A stretch of DNA of 34,431 nt from Candidatus Nanohalarchaeota archaeon (GCA_022729355.1 JALDAN010000008.1:1-34431); one strand, 5' to 3'; shown: positions 15,701 through 24,283, counted from the stretch's first letter. The notes: generated by a model from the sequence alone, not told the origin. Numbers and translations: made by a program.

Positions 15701-16682
15701 GGTACCTCACATCTACTGTTTGTGTTCCTGCCCTTTTAACAAATGTGTAGTCTGAACTTGCATAAACTTCACCTTGCATACTCGGACCGTCTAATTCCCA
15801 ATCAATATCACATCTTAATACTGTTGACTCTCCGTCAGTCAGAGAAAGTTCAGCTTCATCTTCTAAATCACTCGGGTCCGGACACATTCTAACATTCTCG
15901 CCTTCTTCTATATCCGAGGCATCAAGATTTGGCGTTCTGTCGGCTATGAATTCCGCTGCCTCTTCGTTATCTTCCGTTATTTCAACTTCGCCGAATTCGA
16001 TTCCTCCTCTAGCACTCATTACAGGAGGCTCTAAATAAATATTACCTTGGAACCTGCTTTCTTCTTGCTGTCTATTCACTAAACGGATTAAAGCCTCACC
16101 ACCATCATCCTCTAGAAATGTTGGGGCTCCGCTTGGAGCACTTGTACCTATCATCTCAATTTCTATATCTAGAGGGCCTTCAGAACTTTGTGCAAATACT
16201 TCAGAACCTTCCACATCCGAATCTTCTTTTATTTGTACTTGCTGGAATGCATCAACAGTATAATTGAACGGAACCTCAAACCTGAGATTACATTGCAGAC
16301 CATTCAGTGGAACACTATCACCTGGCTGATCTAAATTCCAGCTCAAACTTGTTTCATAGCCCGGATCCAGATAATAAGAAGATTCAGTTGTAGAAACGTT
16401 TGATGTTGAAGCAGAAAAGCTCTCAATATCAAAAATATCTCTACAAGGACTAACCATTATATCCTCTCCTTCCTCTCCAACAAGCAGTTCAGCAGGCAAT
16501 TCTCCTGTATTTGAAATACCCATTGTAACACGAACATTGGAACCTGCGAATATTTCATTAGGCTCAACCTGAAGAGAATCGACAGTTACAGCACCAGAAC
16601 TTCCTCCACCTCCATTACCGGCACATCCTGAAACAACAAAAGCAGCAAACAACAAAATTATTACTGTGCGCCTTCTAGCCAT
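15690..16682 (-). CDS. Lipoprotein with two Ig-like domains (first of three paralogues)
   Basis: 330 residues. A basic start (MARRR), hydrophobic stretch and lipobox VVSGC (Cys20) mark a lipoprotein, followed by a Gly/Ser linker. The first domain (about 32-160) contains ISNTGELPAELLV, a cysteine pair and FNYTVDAF. The second (about 170-330) has GPLDIEIEMIGTS, RLVNRQ, LRCDIDWELDG and SDYTFVKR. These match the layout of the next two genes and the ectodomain of the 972-residue protein. It is the first gene of the three-lipoprotein operon and is divergent from DUF63, with only 11 bases between the two start codons. Confidence 0.8.
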   Translation of the reverse strand: MARRRTVIILLFAAFVVSGCAGNGGGGSSGAVTVDSLQVEPNEIFAGSNVRVTMGISNTGELPAELLVGEEGEDIMVSPCRDIFDIESFSASTSNVSTTESSYYLDPGYETSLSWNLDQPGDSVPLNGLQCNLRFEVPFNYTVDAFQQVQIKEDSDVEGSEVFAQSSEGPLDIEIEMIGTSAPSGAPTFLEDDGGEALIRLVNRQQEESRFQGNIYLEPPVMSARGGIEFGEVEITEDNEEAAEFIADRTPNLDASDIEEGENVRMCPDPSDLEDEAELSLTDGESTVLRCDIDWELDGPSMQGEVYASSDYTFVKRAGTQTVDVRYRGE

Positions 16683-16693
16683 ATTATATTACT

Positions 16694-17497
16694 ATGTTCT
16701 CCGAGGTTAAAAACTTTATACTTGAGGCCTTTTACATCCCTCTGTTACCAGGCACAGAGCCCTACAACGTATACAACACGCTTCTGTACGCCTTAGCATT
16801 TGCAGGAATTACAGTGTATCTACTTATTCCAGCTCTGGAGAAACTGGAATTAGAGAAGGATATTAACTTCTATCTATCTTTTACTCCATGGATTATGGCG
16901 GCAGGAGCAGTATCTGCAATACATGAACTGCAGATAATAGATACAGCTCTCTTCAGCTCTCCTTTAATAGGCCTGGGCCTGATAGTTTCATTGATAGTTT
17001 TACTGAGGGCTTTAGAAAAAACGTCTGTAGAATCTAGAATAAATCCTTTAAAATTAATTATGTTATCAGGCTTTACAGTTTTTATTCCTCTGCTTCTGTT
17101 ATTTGATTTCCAAAATTTAGAGGCCTTAGGGCCTTTAGTTTCTCTCACTGTTATCTGGGCTATTCCCGGGATCCTGATTTTGAGAATGTTGAAACCCGAA
17201 CTACTGACTTGGGGGTTCATTTCTCCAATAGCGGCTCATTACTTGGATGCAACATCTACTGTCGTTGCCCTTTCTTTAGGCGGCACAGAACAACAGTTAG
17301 TAGCAGCTCGTCTTATAGATGTTTTAGGACCTTATGCGATATTTATTTTGAAAACAGTAGTCATAATTCCTGTTGTTTACTTAATTGAGTTGAAAATAAA
17401 TGATGAAAAGGAGAAGCTGTTCTATTTCTTCATAATAGCTGCTTTAGGCCTTGGAATAACAGTTAGAAATGTCCTTGTAATACTGGCAGGTCTATGA
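16694..17497 (+). CDS. DUF63 family integral membrane protein
   Basis: 267 residues with about 7-8 hydrophobic helices. It shows landmarks I associate with archaeal DUF63: an early PYNVYNTLLYA (23-33), the AHYLDATSTVVAL segment (181-193) with conserved His and Asp inside a helix, a late KTVVIIPVVYLIEL helix (220-233) and the end motif ITVRNVLVILAGL. The family's activity is unknown; the buried His/Asp pair suggests an enzymatic or transport site (inference). The gene diverges from the lipoprotein operon and meets the 972-residue gene tail to tail with 5 bases between stops. No ribosome-binding site is evident, so it is probably leaderless. Confidence 0.78.
   Translation: MFSEVKNFILEAFYIPLLPGTEPYNVYNTLLYALAFAGITVYLLIPALEKLELEKDINFYLSFTPWIMAAGAVSAIHELQIIDTALFSSPLIGLGLIVSLIVLLRALEKTSVESRINPLKLIMLSGFTVFIPLLLLFDFQNLEALGPLVSLTVIWAIPGILILRMLKPELLTWGFISPIAAHYLDATSTVVALSLGGTEQQLVAARLIDVLGPYAIFILKTVVIIPVVYLIELKINDEKEKLFYFFIIAALGLGITVRNVLVILAGL
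16707..16714 (-). promoter_or_regulatory. Probable TATA box of the lipoprotein operon, inside the DUF63 coding region
   Basis: TTTTTAAC on the minus strand is centred about 28 bases before the lipoprotein ATG (16682). The divergent start codons are only 11 bases apart, so each gene's promoter must overlap the other's first codons. Confidence 0.35.
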
Positions 17498-17502
17498 CTT
17501 AT

Positions 17503-20421
17503 TCATCCGTACTGACCTTGATAGCATTGCAGATCTCCTCCTGACTCAATGAGGATGCCTCTATCACCCTCTGTTTCTCCAGATACACATGCTAGTGCTC
17601 TTTCTTTATGGTCCATACAGTCTTCGTCTTCTTCAAATTCTTCCAGATTTCCTGTCAGTATTGCGCTTCCAATAGCGTCTAGAGTGCTTAGTGAGTTAGA
17701 TGCTCCACAAGAGGCCTGATCCTCCACCCATTCTCCTAATCCTCTTTCACAGTCGCTCATCTCAGCTACTATCATATATGGGATGTCTCCCTCAGTGTAT
17801 AATTCTCCGGGTTTAGTTTCCCCCCATTTTATCAAATATTCTTCAACTGCTTCGCTATGGCTGCCTATTGTGTCAGTCTCGTCAGCATTTAATTCACAGA
17901 GGCGCCCAGGGAGGCCTTCGAAACGCACATTATTCGGGTTGTCCCTAGGCTCATACGCTACAAAGGCATCCTGCCTTTCTTCAACTCTTTGAAGTTCCTC
18001 TTCATTAACACCTACAGGAAGATTTCCAATATCATTCTCAGTATAAGGAGTAATCATCCCTACAAAAGCCCCGCCGTCAGTATCCTGTCCATCAAAGGCC
18101 TCTATTCTTTCCTGGAAATATTCATGGCCTCTAACAGCCTTTGTATCCTCCTCTATAGTTATTTCTTCTTCTCCTCTAATAGGATCATCTCTTTCAGCAA
18201 GACTTACAAGCTGCCAATCAATTTCCTCTCCCTCATCATCCGGAACTCTGATGGAACAACCATCTCTCGAATCAATTGATGAGCTTCCCGAACATTCGTA
18301 AAATAGGCCTGGAGTTTCATCCTCATACTCATTTGCATACTGCTCTGTTACAAGCATTGGACACGTCTGTCGCTCGCATGCAGTATTCCATACTGAGAAG
18401 GCCTCCATTTCTTCAGAGCGTCTTATCTGATAATCAGCATCCACTCTCATTAAAAGCTGTTCTCCAGTCTCACTGATCTGGTCAGGATCAGAAAGCTCCA
18501 TTGTACATCTTAGAGGTGAAGGAGAGACTTGGCCAGAGAACCACTGGTCTTCCTGTCTTAACTGTATTCTTTCCTTTGCATCCTCTGATATAGTGTAAAC
18601 GTTTTCACCTTCATCTTCAACAGGCCTCAGGCCAGAGCAAGATCCGTCTATTGGTTCAGTAAGATCTGATTTAATTACTCTGATTGACTCAGGGTTTACT
18701 CTGTATTCAACACCCATGTCCGTTTCAAATCCTACTCTTACTGAGAACGGGACAGAATTTCTGCCAGACTGTGTTTCATAGAATGTCGCCGGGCTCTCAA
18801 CATTAATATAGGACTGTACAGGTGTTCTGGCTGTTTCGGACTGCTGGAAACCTGGTTCTATGCCTACATCACGTCTGTGTTCTCTGGACATTGCTTCAAA
18901 GTCTAAAGTGGCTTGCGATGAATAATTATATCTTAACTGCATTTCTAAAACTCTGTTAAGGCCCATAGCTGGTTGCAGTAACTCACAATCTGCCAAGTTT
19001 AACTCATCCAATGATTCGGTAGGAGTTACTCCTAATCCCGGAAGTATCTCATTATCATCAGGATCCAAATCCTCTGTGGCCTCTATTCCTTGAGAATTAA
19101 TTGAAACCCAGTCATCACCGTTAGTGCCATCAGTACTACAGTAAACCTCGTCACTATCCATCATCCTGATTCTGTAATGTACGTCTTCAGCAGTAATACC
19201 TCTTATGCCGTGTCTAGTATTAGCAACTAGGAAATTAATCGGTATAGTGAAGTCACTTTCCTTGAAAGCGGTGTCTAACCTATCAGTTCCCATACCAAAC
19301 TCTTCTATACGCAACTCGTAAGTCTGACCTACTTCCTCAGATCCCGGTCGTACTGTATTATTCATTCTCCACTCTCTCATGCATTGAGGACCTTCAAGCA
19401 TACATCCCACTCTTGCAGTAACTTGAGATATAGCCTGTCTCTCTTCCTCAAAGGCACTATCTACCTGCGGGCCTACTCTATCCTCTGCCGCACCACCTAT
19501 CCATTCTCCATAAGCCTGTCCTAGTCCTAAGAAAGCAAGTATTGGGCCTCCTATTACAGGAATTAATTCTGTAACATATCCCCATGTTAATATAAACAGA
19601 ATGCCGGAAATGAAAATAGCTAAAGCACTGAAGAATAACCATGACGCTATAGCTCCTACAATAATAGGACCAGCCACACTAGAGGCAGCTCCACCACCTA
19701 CTGCAGCCAGTATTCCTTCAGCTCCCTCTGCCGCAGCACCTGCAGCTTCAGCTCCTTCTAAAGCAGAGCCTGCAGCTTGCAAATCTTCATACATTCCTAC
19801 TCCACTTTCTGCCAGTTCAGCTGCTTCTTTACCTTGGGCTGCGGCGGCTGCCGGAGCTGCAGCTGCTGCTCCTGCTGCTCCCGCTCCTACAGCTATTCCT
19901 TTGCCAGAGGCCTCTTTTGCAGAACCTGTTAAGCTGCCTGTTTTCTGGTATTTATTCCAGATCCCGCTGAATACTACTAGTATGAAGAAAGGGAGGCCTA
20001 CAGCGAAGAAGTTAGTGAATGTATGTATAGAAAATTCCGGGATTCCTCCTTGAACTAATGGCTGGATAAAGTAGATTGCGGAGATTGCTAGTGCACCGGT
20101 TAATGCAAAGAGGTATCTTAATTTGAACTGGCTTAAGCCCGGAATTGATATTGCAGGACTTTTTCCTTCCGGGACTTCCATGTTCTTGATTCCTCCTGTA
20201 AAAATTGATACAATCCACTTAGCATCACCTATGACTGCTTCTACTATCGTTGCAATTATGTAAAGTACTATAGCCAGAGGCATCAGGAAAAATATTTTGA
20301 GGGCTCTTACGTACCATTTTCCAATTTTCTTGAAGAACCAGTAGTAGAAGTACAGAATCAGAGATATGCCGATAGTAAAAGGTGAAAGCAATAAGGCTAT
20401 TCCCCAGCCCTTCAAACTCAT
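17503..20421 (-). CDS. Large polytopic membrane protein with lipoprotein-like ectodomain
   Basis: 972 residues. The N-terminal 290 residues hold about six TM segments (roughly 7-30, 42-64, 100-120, 132-152, 250-275, 277-298), interrupted by an Ala/Gly-rich stretch (about 165-245). The remaining 670 residues are acidic and Cys-rich. About 350-500 ends in LRYNYSS, and about 530-690 has SYINVESPATFYETQ, LRCTMELSD and VDADYQIRR. These have the same order and landmarks as the two domains of the three lipoproteins at 13844-16682. The terminal part (about 690-972) is unrecognised, with several cysteine pairs. The ATG overlaps the stop of the 381-residue gene by 4 bases (ATGA). I propose an envelope complex with the lipoproteins; the substrate or purpose is unknown. 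Confidence 0.78.
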   Translation of the reverse strand: MSLKGWGIALLLSPFTIGISLILYFYYWFFKKIGKWYVRALKIFFLMPLAIVLYIIATIVEAVIGDAKWIVSIFTGGIKNMEVPEGKSPAISIPGLSQFKLRYLFALTGALAISAIYFIQPLVQGGIPEFSIHTFTNFFAVGLPFFILVVFSGIWNKYQKTGSLTGSAKEASGKGIAVGAGAAGAAAAAPAAAAAQGKEAAELAESGVGMYEDLQAAGSALEGAEAAGAAAEGAEGILAAVGGGAASSVAGPIIVGAIASWLFFSALAIFISGILFILTWGYVTELIPVIGGPILAFLGLGQAYGEWIGGAAEDRVGPQVDSAFEEERQAISQVTARVGCMLEGPQCMREWRMNNTVRPGSEEVGQTYELRIEEFGMGTDRLDTAFKESDFTIPINFLVANTRHGIRGITAEDVHYRIRMMDSDEVYCSTDGTNGDDWVSINSQGIEATEDLDPDDNEILPGLGVTPTESLDELNLADCELLQPAMGLNRVLEMQLRYNYSSQATLDFEAMSREHRRDVGIEPGFQQSETARTPVQSYINVESPATFYETQSGRNSVPFSVRVGFETDMGVEYRVNPESIRVIKSDLTEPIDGSCSGLRPVEDEGENVYTISEDAKERIQLRQEDQWFSGQVSPSPLRCTMELSDPDQISETGEQLLMRVDADYQIRRSEEMEAFSVWNTACERQTCPMLVTEQYANEYEDETPGLFYECSGSSSIDSRDGCSIRVPDDEGEEIDWQLVSLAERDDPIRGEEEITIEEDTKAVRGHEYFQERIEAFDGQDTDGGAFVGMITPYTENDIGNLPVGVNEEELQRVEERQDAFVAYEPRDNPNNVRFEGLPGRLCELNADETDTIGSHSEAVEEYLIKWGETKPGELYTEGDIPYMIVAEMSDCERGLGEWVEDQASCGASNSLSTLDAIGSAILTGNLEEFEEDEDCMDHKERALACVSGETEGDRGILIESGGDLQCYQGQYG

Positions 20422-21563
20422 CTTTCAACCACCTCGGACTCTAGTGTGAAATCATCCATTACGAATGCTCCAGCGCCCTGTATGTTTACAGTATTCTCTT
20501 CTTCGAATATATCTTCTGGCAGTACTTCTGTATTCTCACCATTTCTGGCAGTAATAGTAGTCTCATAATCGTTTATAGTAAGATCTATATCACGGTTTCC
20601 GGACAGGGCCTGAAAGTTGAACGATACTGTCTCTTCTGTGTCTTCTCTTTGTATAAATGAAAGTTCTTCCTCAGCAAGCTCAAAATCCAAAGATCTTTCG
20701 GCTCCCTGCGTAGTGCCAATATATCTGACAGCTAACTGCGCGTTTTCCAGCTCATAACTGCCATCTGCTTCAGTAGAGAACCTTACAGTGTTGAGGCCTG
20801 GTGATAGATCAGCGTTAGAAGGCGTTAACTCCACTGTCTGATCCGATCTTACAGGATCTTGACGGAACACCTGATTGTCATTTACTTCTATTTCAAGTGG
20901 CTCAGTAACCACAGAACCATCTACAGGTATCGAAAAGCTTAGATTAGCGCCTACAAAATCCTCAACCTCATACTGAAACAGTCTGAAATCATCCACATGA
21001 TCATTAAACCTTCTATCCCTCACATTCATTTCGACATCCCGAATAACATATTCAGTTGAGCTGAGAAGGCCTCCTCTGTTTGTCCCTATCTTAAATTCGT
21101 TCATTCCTGTGTTGAGAAAATCTGAGGAAATATTAATCGTCTCCTCTGCCGATGAGACCAAAGGTTCTTCAAATACTCTTTCACCATTTGCCTCTACATA
21201 CAAAGCCCCAGTCCCATCTCTTCCTAAAACATTAAATGATATTTCAGCGTATTCTGGCTGAGTAGCATTATAATCAAACGTTGTACTTCTTTCAGAGAAC
21301 AATGCTCTTCTTAATTCTAGCCTATCAGCTCTATAAGCTCTTATGTCTCCCAGGCCTTCACCTACGTTGAATGATCCAAACTGTGTTGTTCTTACGTCCT
21401 CTGTAGCCCCTCCTATCTCTCCAAAGCTTTCTGAGGCCATAACCAGTGGTTCTTCTCCATCATCACCGAAGTCGAACCCTAGATCTATCTCTTGGGCTGC
21501 TATAAGCATTAGACCAAAGAATGTGAGGCCTATTGCAAGTACCACTCCGAAACGCTCTGCCAT
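20418..21563 (-). CDS. Single-TM protein with beta-rich ectodomain, partner of the 972-residue protein
   Basis: 381 residues. One N-terminal TM helix (about 6-23) is followed by an all-beta, acidic ectodomain. Two related halves can be seen: ISFNVLGRDGTGALYVEANG (about 108-127) resembles LSFSIPVDGSVVTEPLEIEV (about 208-227), and FLNTGMNEFKIGT resembles ADLSPGLNTVRFST. This suggests duplicated jelly-roll-like or carbohydrate-binding-type domains. There are no cysteines. Its stop overlaps the ATG of the 972-residue gene (ATGA), so the two are translationally coupled. The start at 21563 has a TATA box 29 bases upstream. Not assigned to a family. Confidence 0.78.
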   Translation of the reverse strand: MAERFGVVLAIGLTFFGLMLIAAQEIDLGFDFGDDGEEPLVMASESFGEIGGATEDVRTTQFGSFNVGEGLGDIRAYRADRLELRRALFSERSTTFDYNATQPEYAEISFNVLGRDGTGALYVEANGERVFEEPLVSSAEETINISSDFLNTGMNEFKIGTNRGGLLSSTEYVIRDVEMNVRDRRFNDHVDDFRLFQYEVEDFVGANLSFSIPVDGSVVTEPLEIEVNDNQVFRQDPVRSDQTVELTPSNADLSPGLNTVRFSTEADGSYELENAQLAVRYIGTTQGAERSLDFELAEEELSFIQREDTEETVSFNFQALSGNRDIDLTINDYETTITARNGENTEVLPEDIFEEENTVNIQGAGAFVMDDFTLESEVVER

Positions 21564-21587
21564 ATGAAAATCACTGTGTTTTGCAGG

Positions 21588-21596
21588 TTTTTATTT
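21588..21596. promoter_or_regulatory. Shared TATA-like box between the 381-residue gene and pelA
   Basis: TTTTTATTT (AAATAAAAA on minus) lies in the 54-base spacer. Its centre is 26 bases before the Pelota ATG (21618) and 29 bases before the minus-strand ATG (21563). It is the second case in this window of one AT-rich box placed to serve both directions. Pelota also has a GGTGA at 21604-21608, so its transcript may instead start earlier. Confidence 0.45.
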
Positions 21597-21617
21597 GTAG
21601 GCCGGTGACTGAACACC

Positions 21618-22607
21618 ATGGATATACTCAAATCAAATAAGGAAGATGGCTACGTAAAGCTCCGTATAGAAAACGAGGACGATCTCTGGTACTTAAAGGA
21701 CATAATCAGTGAAGGCGACGTAATGAAGGCCTTTACACAAAGGACAAAGCTTGATGGCCGTGAGAAGAAGGCGACTACTTTGAAATTAGAGGCTGAGAAA
21801 GTAGAGTATCAGGAGAACCGTCTCCGAGTCACAGGGGAAATCACGCAAGGAGACGAAGATATCGAGATGGGGTATCATACGTTCAATCTTGAGCCTGGTA
21901 AAGAGTTTGAACTGTGGAAGGACTTCTCAGAGGAGTCCTGGAAACGTTTGCAGGAGGCCGAATCCCATAGATGTTACAGAGTGCTTTTCGTTCTGGTTCA
22001 GAAAGGAGAAGCAGATTTCTATGTCGTAGAGGAATCAGGCATCAAGAATCTCTCAAAAATAGATGTAAATATACCTGGCAAGCTTTACAGCGACCAAATT
22101 GATAGTGGAGACTTCCACAATCAGGTGACTGAAGTAATCAAGCGTTCAAGCCGTGACGTCGATAACATCGTTCTTTGCGGGCCTGGATTTGAGAAGAACA
22201 AGATAAAGAACATGCTTGAAGATGAAACCTTGGAGAAGACTTTTGTACAGGATACATCTGTAACTGGGATGACAGGCCTCAACGAGGCGATAAAGAGAGG
22301 AGCACTAGATAAAGTTGTGGAGAGTTCACGTATATCAGAGGAATCTGAAGTAGTTGAAGAAGTAATGGAGGCCTTGAGAGAAGATGAGAATGTATCATAC
22401 GGAGAGCCTGTCGATGATCTTGTTATTCAGGGTGCCGTGGAAAAACTTGTACTGACTGCAAAGACTTACAGGAACCAACCAGAACTTGCCCGTAAGACAG
22501 AGGAGATGGGTGGAGAAGTTCAGATTGTTCATACCGATCACGAAGCCGGGGAAAGAATTGATAATTTTGGCGGCAAGGCAGCTATTCTACGTTATCATCC
22601 TGGCTAG
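21618..22607 (+). CDS. pelA: Pelota (Dom34) ribosome-rescue factor
   Basis: Archaeal Pelota binds the A site of stalled ribosomes and, with aEF1A and ABCE1, splits them. It is an eRF1 relative without the GGQ motif. The 329-residue product has the Pelota N-terminal Sm-like domain (GDVMKAFTQRTK near 32-43). The central domain includes NIVLCGPGFEKNKIKN (about 188-203) and DTSVTGMTGLNEAIKRGALD. The C-terminal L7Ae-like domain ends VHTDHEAGERIDNFGGKAAI, then LRYHPG. Length is close to other archaeal Pelota (about 340-350). The ATG at 21618 fits the family start. The last 26 bases overlap the end of the convergent HtrA gene. Confidence 0.93.
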   Translation: MDILKSNKEDGYVKLRIENEDDLWYLKDIISEGDVMKAFTQRTKLDGREKKATTLKLEAEKVEYQENRLRVTGEITQGDEDIEMGYHTFNLEPGKEFELWKDFSEESWKRLQEAESHRCYRVLFVLVQKGEADFYVVEESGIKNLSKIDVNIPGKLYSDQIDSGDFHNQVTEVIKRSSRDVDNIVLCGPGFEKNKIKNMLEDETLEKTFVQDTSVTGMTGLNEAIKRGALDKVVESSRISEESEVVEEVMEALREDENVSYGEPVDDLVIQGAVEKLVLTAKTYRNQPELARKTEEMGGEVQIVHTDHEAGERIDNFGGKAAILRYHPG

Positions 22608-23712
22608 CAGCTCTGCTCCCAAGAGTTACAGGTAATTCAATTTCCTCTCCTTCTCTAAGTACTGTAACATTTATCTCCTCATCAGGACTGTGATATCTAG
22701 GAAGGAAGCTTAGTAGATCACCTGTGCCCTCTACCGTTCTTCCATCGATCTCTCTGATAATGTCACCGCCTACAAGAGTGTCAAAGCCGTCTATCTCTAC
22801 TGTTTCATTGCTTTCTATCATTCCTGCTTCATCCGCCGGGCTGTCCTCGACTACCTCTGCTATGAGGAATCCTGAGGCCTCAGAAATATTCATAGCATCT
22901 GCTACTGCAGGCGTTACAGTAGTTCCTGAGACTCCTAGCCACGGATAGTTGATATCATCGTCTTCTATTATATCAGGTACGACTATCTCTACCTGGCTGA
23001 CAGGTACGGCAAATCCTATGCCGGAGAAAGCTCCTGTACGTGTTTCTATTGCTGTATTAACTCCTATTACTTTTCCTTCACGATTCAGAAGCGGCCCTCC
23101 AGAGTTTCCAGGATTAATTGCAGCGTCGGTCTGGATAACGTTTGGAATTGAGAATCCTGTTTCAGTAGGTATTGTTCTTCCCTTCTGTGAGACTATACCT
23201 GATGTCATAGTTCCTCTAAGTCCAAAAGGATTTCCAATTGCTATGGCCGTTTCTCCTACATCAACTTCAGAAACATTTCCGAGTTCAAGTGGATCAAGAT
23301 TGTCTCTATCGACCTTCAGTACAGCAAGATCCGAGTTTGCATCTGCACCGACCACTTCAGCATCATACGATTTGCCCTCTGTGAAAGTAACTCTAACACG
23401 TTCAGCACCTTCAACAACATGCTCATTTGTAACAATATGTCCATCTTCAGAGTAAACAAAGCCTGATCCCTCTGCACTTTCTCCTCCTATAGCCGCTACA
23501 GATACTACAGAATTATGGACGCCCTCAAAAATCTCCGTGAAGCCTTCAGTACCTTGAGAATCATTCACATACATTATCTGGGGAGTAGAGCTCCCTTCCA
23601 GTTCTTGAAACCTGTCATCCATATGCTGATACATAGCGAAAGATCCTATAACTGCTCCGAAAAGTAGAATTGCAGATACTGCAAAGATATCGATCTTTCT
23701 TTCGCTTACCAC
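22582..23712 (-). CDS. HtrA/DegP-family serine protease, membrane-anchored
   Basis: Trypsin-like (S1C) protease for envelope protein quality control. Its 376 residues start at GTG. One TM helix (about 8-27) anchors it, with the protease domain outside. The catalytic triad is visible: His98 in IVTNEHVVEG, Asp128 in ANSDLAVLKV and Ser204 in NPGNSGGPLL. IAIGNPFGL and GIVSQKGR are also typical. One PDZ domain (about 253-360) carries the usual GGDIIREIDG turn. The GTG at 23712 is supported by a TATA box 28 bases upstream. The 3' end overlaps pelA by 26 bases on the opposite strand. With so many exported beta-rich proteins nearby, these are plausible substrates (inference). Confidence 0.93.
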   Translation of the reverse strand: MVSERKIDIFAVSAILLFGAVIGSFAMYQHMDDRFQELEGSSTPQIMYVNDSQGTEGFTEIFEGVHNSVVSVAAIGGESAEGSGFVYSEDGHIVTNEHVVEGAERVRVTFTEGKSYDAEVVGADANSDLAVLKVDRDNLDPLELGNVSEVDVGETAIAIGNPFGLRGTMTSGIVSQKGRTIPTETGFSIPNVIQTDAAINPGNSGGPLLNREGKVIGVNTAIETRTGAFSGIGFAVPVSQVEIVVPDIIEDDDINYPWLGVSGTTVTPAVADAMNISEASGFLIAEVVEDSPADEAGMIESNETVEIDGFDTLVGGDIIREIDGRTVEGTGDLLSFLPRYHSPDEEINVTVLREGEEIELPVTLGSRAASQDDNVE

Positions 23713-23736
23713 AGTTAGGAGAATATGCCTGAATTA

Positions 23737-23744
23737 TTTTATAG
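23737..23744 (-). promoter_or_regulatory. TATA box of the HtrA gene
   Basis: CTATAAAA on the minus strand, centred about 28 bases before the GTG at 23712. It is one of the best TATA matches in the window. Confidence 0.6.
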
Positions 23745-23775
23745 CTTTCAAGAGGCCTACTAACTGGGGAGAAAG

Positions 23776-23783
23776 GTAATAAG
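23776..23783 (+). promoter_or_regulatory. TATA-like box of the small two-TM protein
   Basis: GTAATAAG centred about 27 bases before the GTG at 23807, supporting that start and a leaderless transcript. It is separate from the HtrA box, unlike the shared boxes elsewhere. Confidence 0.4.
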
Positions 23784-23806
23784 ACAGTAAACCGTAAACT
23801 TTGTTT

Positions 23807-24181
23807 GTGAAAACTTGGAAGGAGAAGCTCTTCAAACTCACACCGCTGGGAAGAGCGGACGTAGAACTGAGGGAATATTTTGATGATGAGGCCTTCATTG
23901 AAGCGGATGAATACAAAGCTTACGAGGCCTCAAGGAAAAAGTTCAGGAATAGAAAGCTGTTCGAGATAGTTGTTAAAGTGCTTCTTTATGCTAGTGTTAT
24001 TACTTCTGTAGCTGTGGCTCTAGGCTTCCCACAAATCCGTGTTTTAAATAGAATAGCATCTTATTTCGGCGTATCTATACTGCTTGTACTATATGTTGTG
24101 GCACTTTACTTTTCAGCCCTGTACAGAGAAGAATACTACTTACGTAGGGAACTCCTTATATCACACATACAGGAAAAGTGA
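23807..24181 (+). CDS. Small membrane protein with two TM helices
   Basis: 124 residues from a GTG at 23807, preferred over a TTG two codons earlier because of the TATA spacing. The first 50 residues are charged and amphipathic (WKEKLFKLTPLGRADVELRE, then YFDDEAFIEADEY). Two TM helices follow (about 56-76 and 84-105), then a basic tail (REEYYLRRELLISHIQEK). No family recognised. It lies alone between divergent htrA and convergent tRNA-Ser. AGGCCT occurs twice in the charged part (EAF, EAS). Confidence 0.65.
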   Translation: MKTWKEKLFKLTPLGRADVELREYFDDEAFIEADEYKAYEASRKKFRNRKLFEIVVKVLLYASVITSVAVALGFPQIRVLNRIASYFGVSILLVLYVVALYFSALYREEYYLRRELLISHIQEK

Positions 24182-24195
24182 GTTGACAGGTAGAG

Positions 24196-24283
24196 CGCCG
24201 AGGCTGGGATTTGAACCCAGGAGGGAGCGTAATGTCCCACCACCTTTCCAGGGTGGCACCTTTAGCCACTCAGTCACCTCGGC
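24196..24283 (-). tRNA. tRNA-Ser(GGA)
   Basis: 88 bases. The acceptor stem GCCGAGG/CCTCGGC is perfect, with discriminator G as expected for tRNA-Ser. The anticodon loop CTGGAAA within stem CACC/GGTG gives anticodon GGA. A long variable arm (GGGA...TCCC) marks a class II tRNA. The T arm CTGGG-TTCAAAT-CCCAG is perfect. The 3' CCA is not encoded. No intron is seen. It reads UCC and UCU serine codons. Confidence 0.95.

Noticed and set aside
22949-23455. 168-codon plus-strand frame
   Set aside because: It is antisense to the HtrA protease domain, which has an intact catalytic triad.
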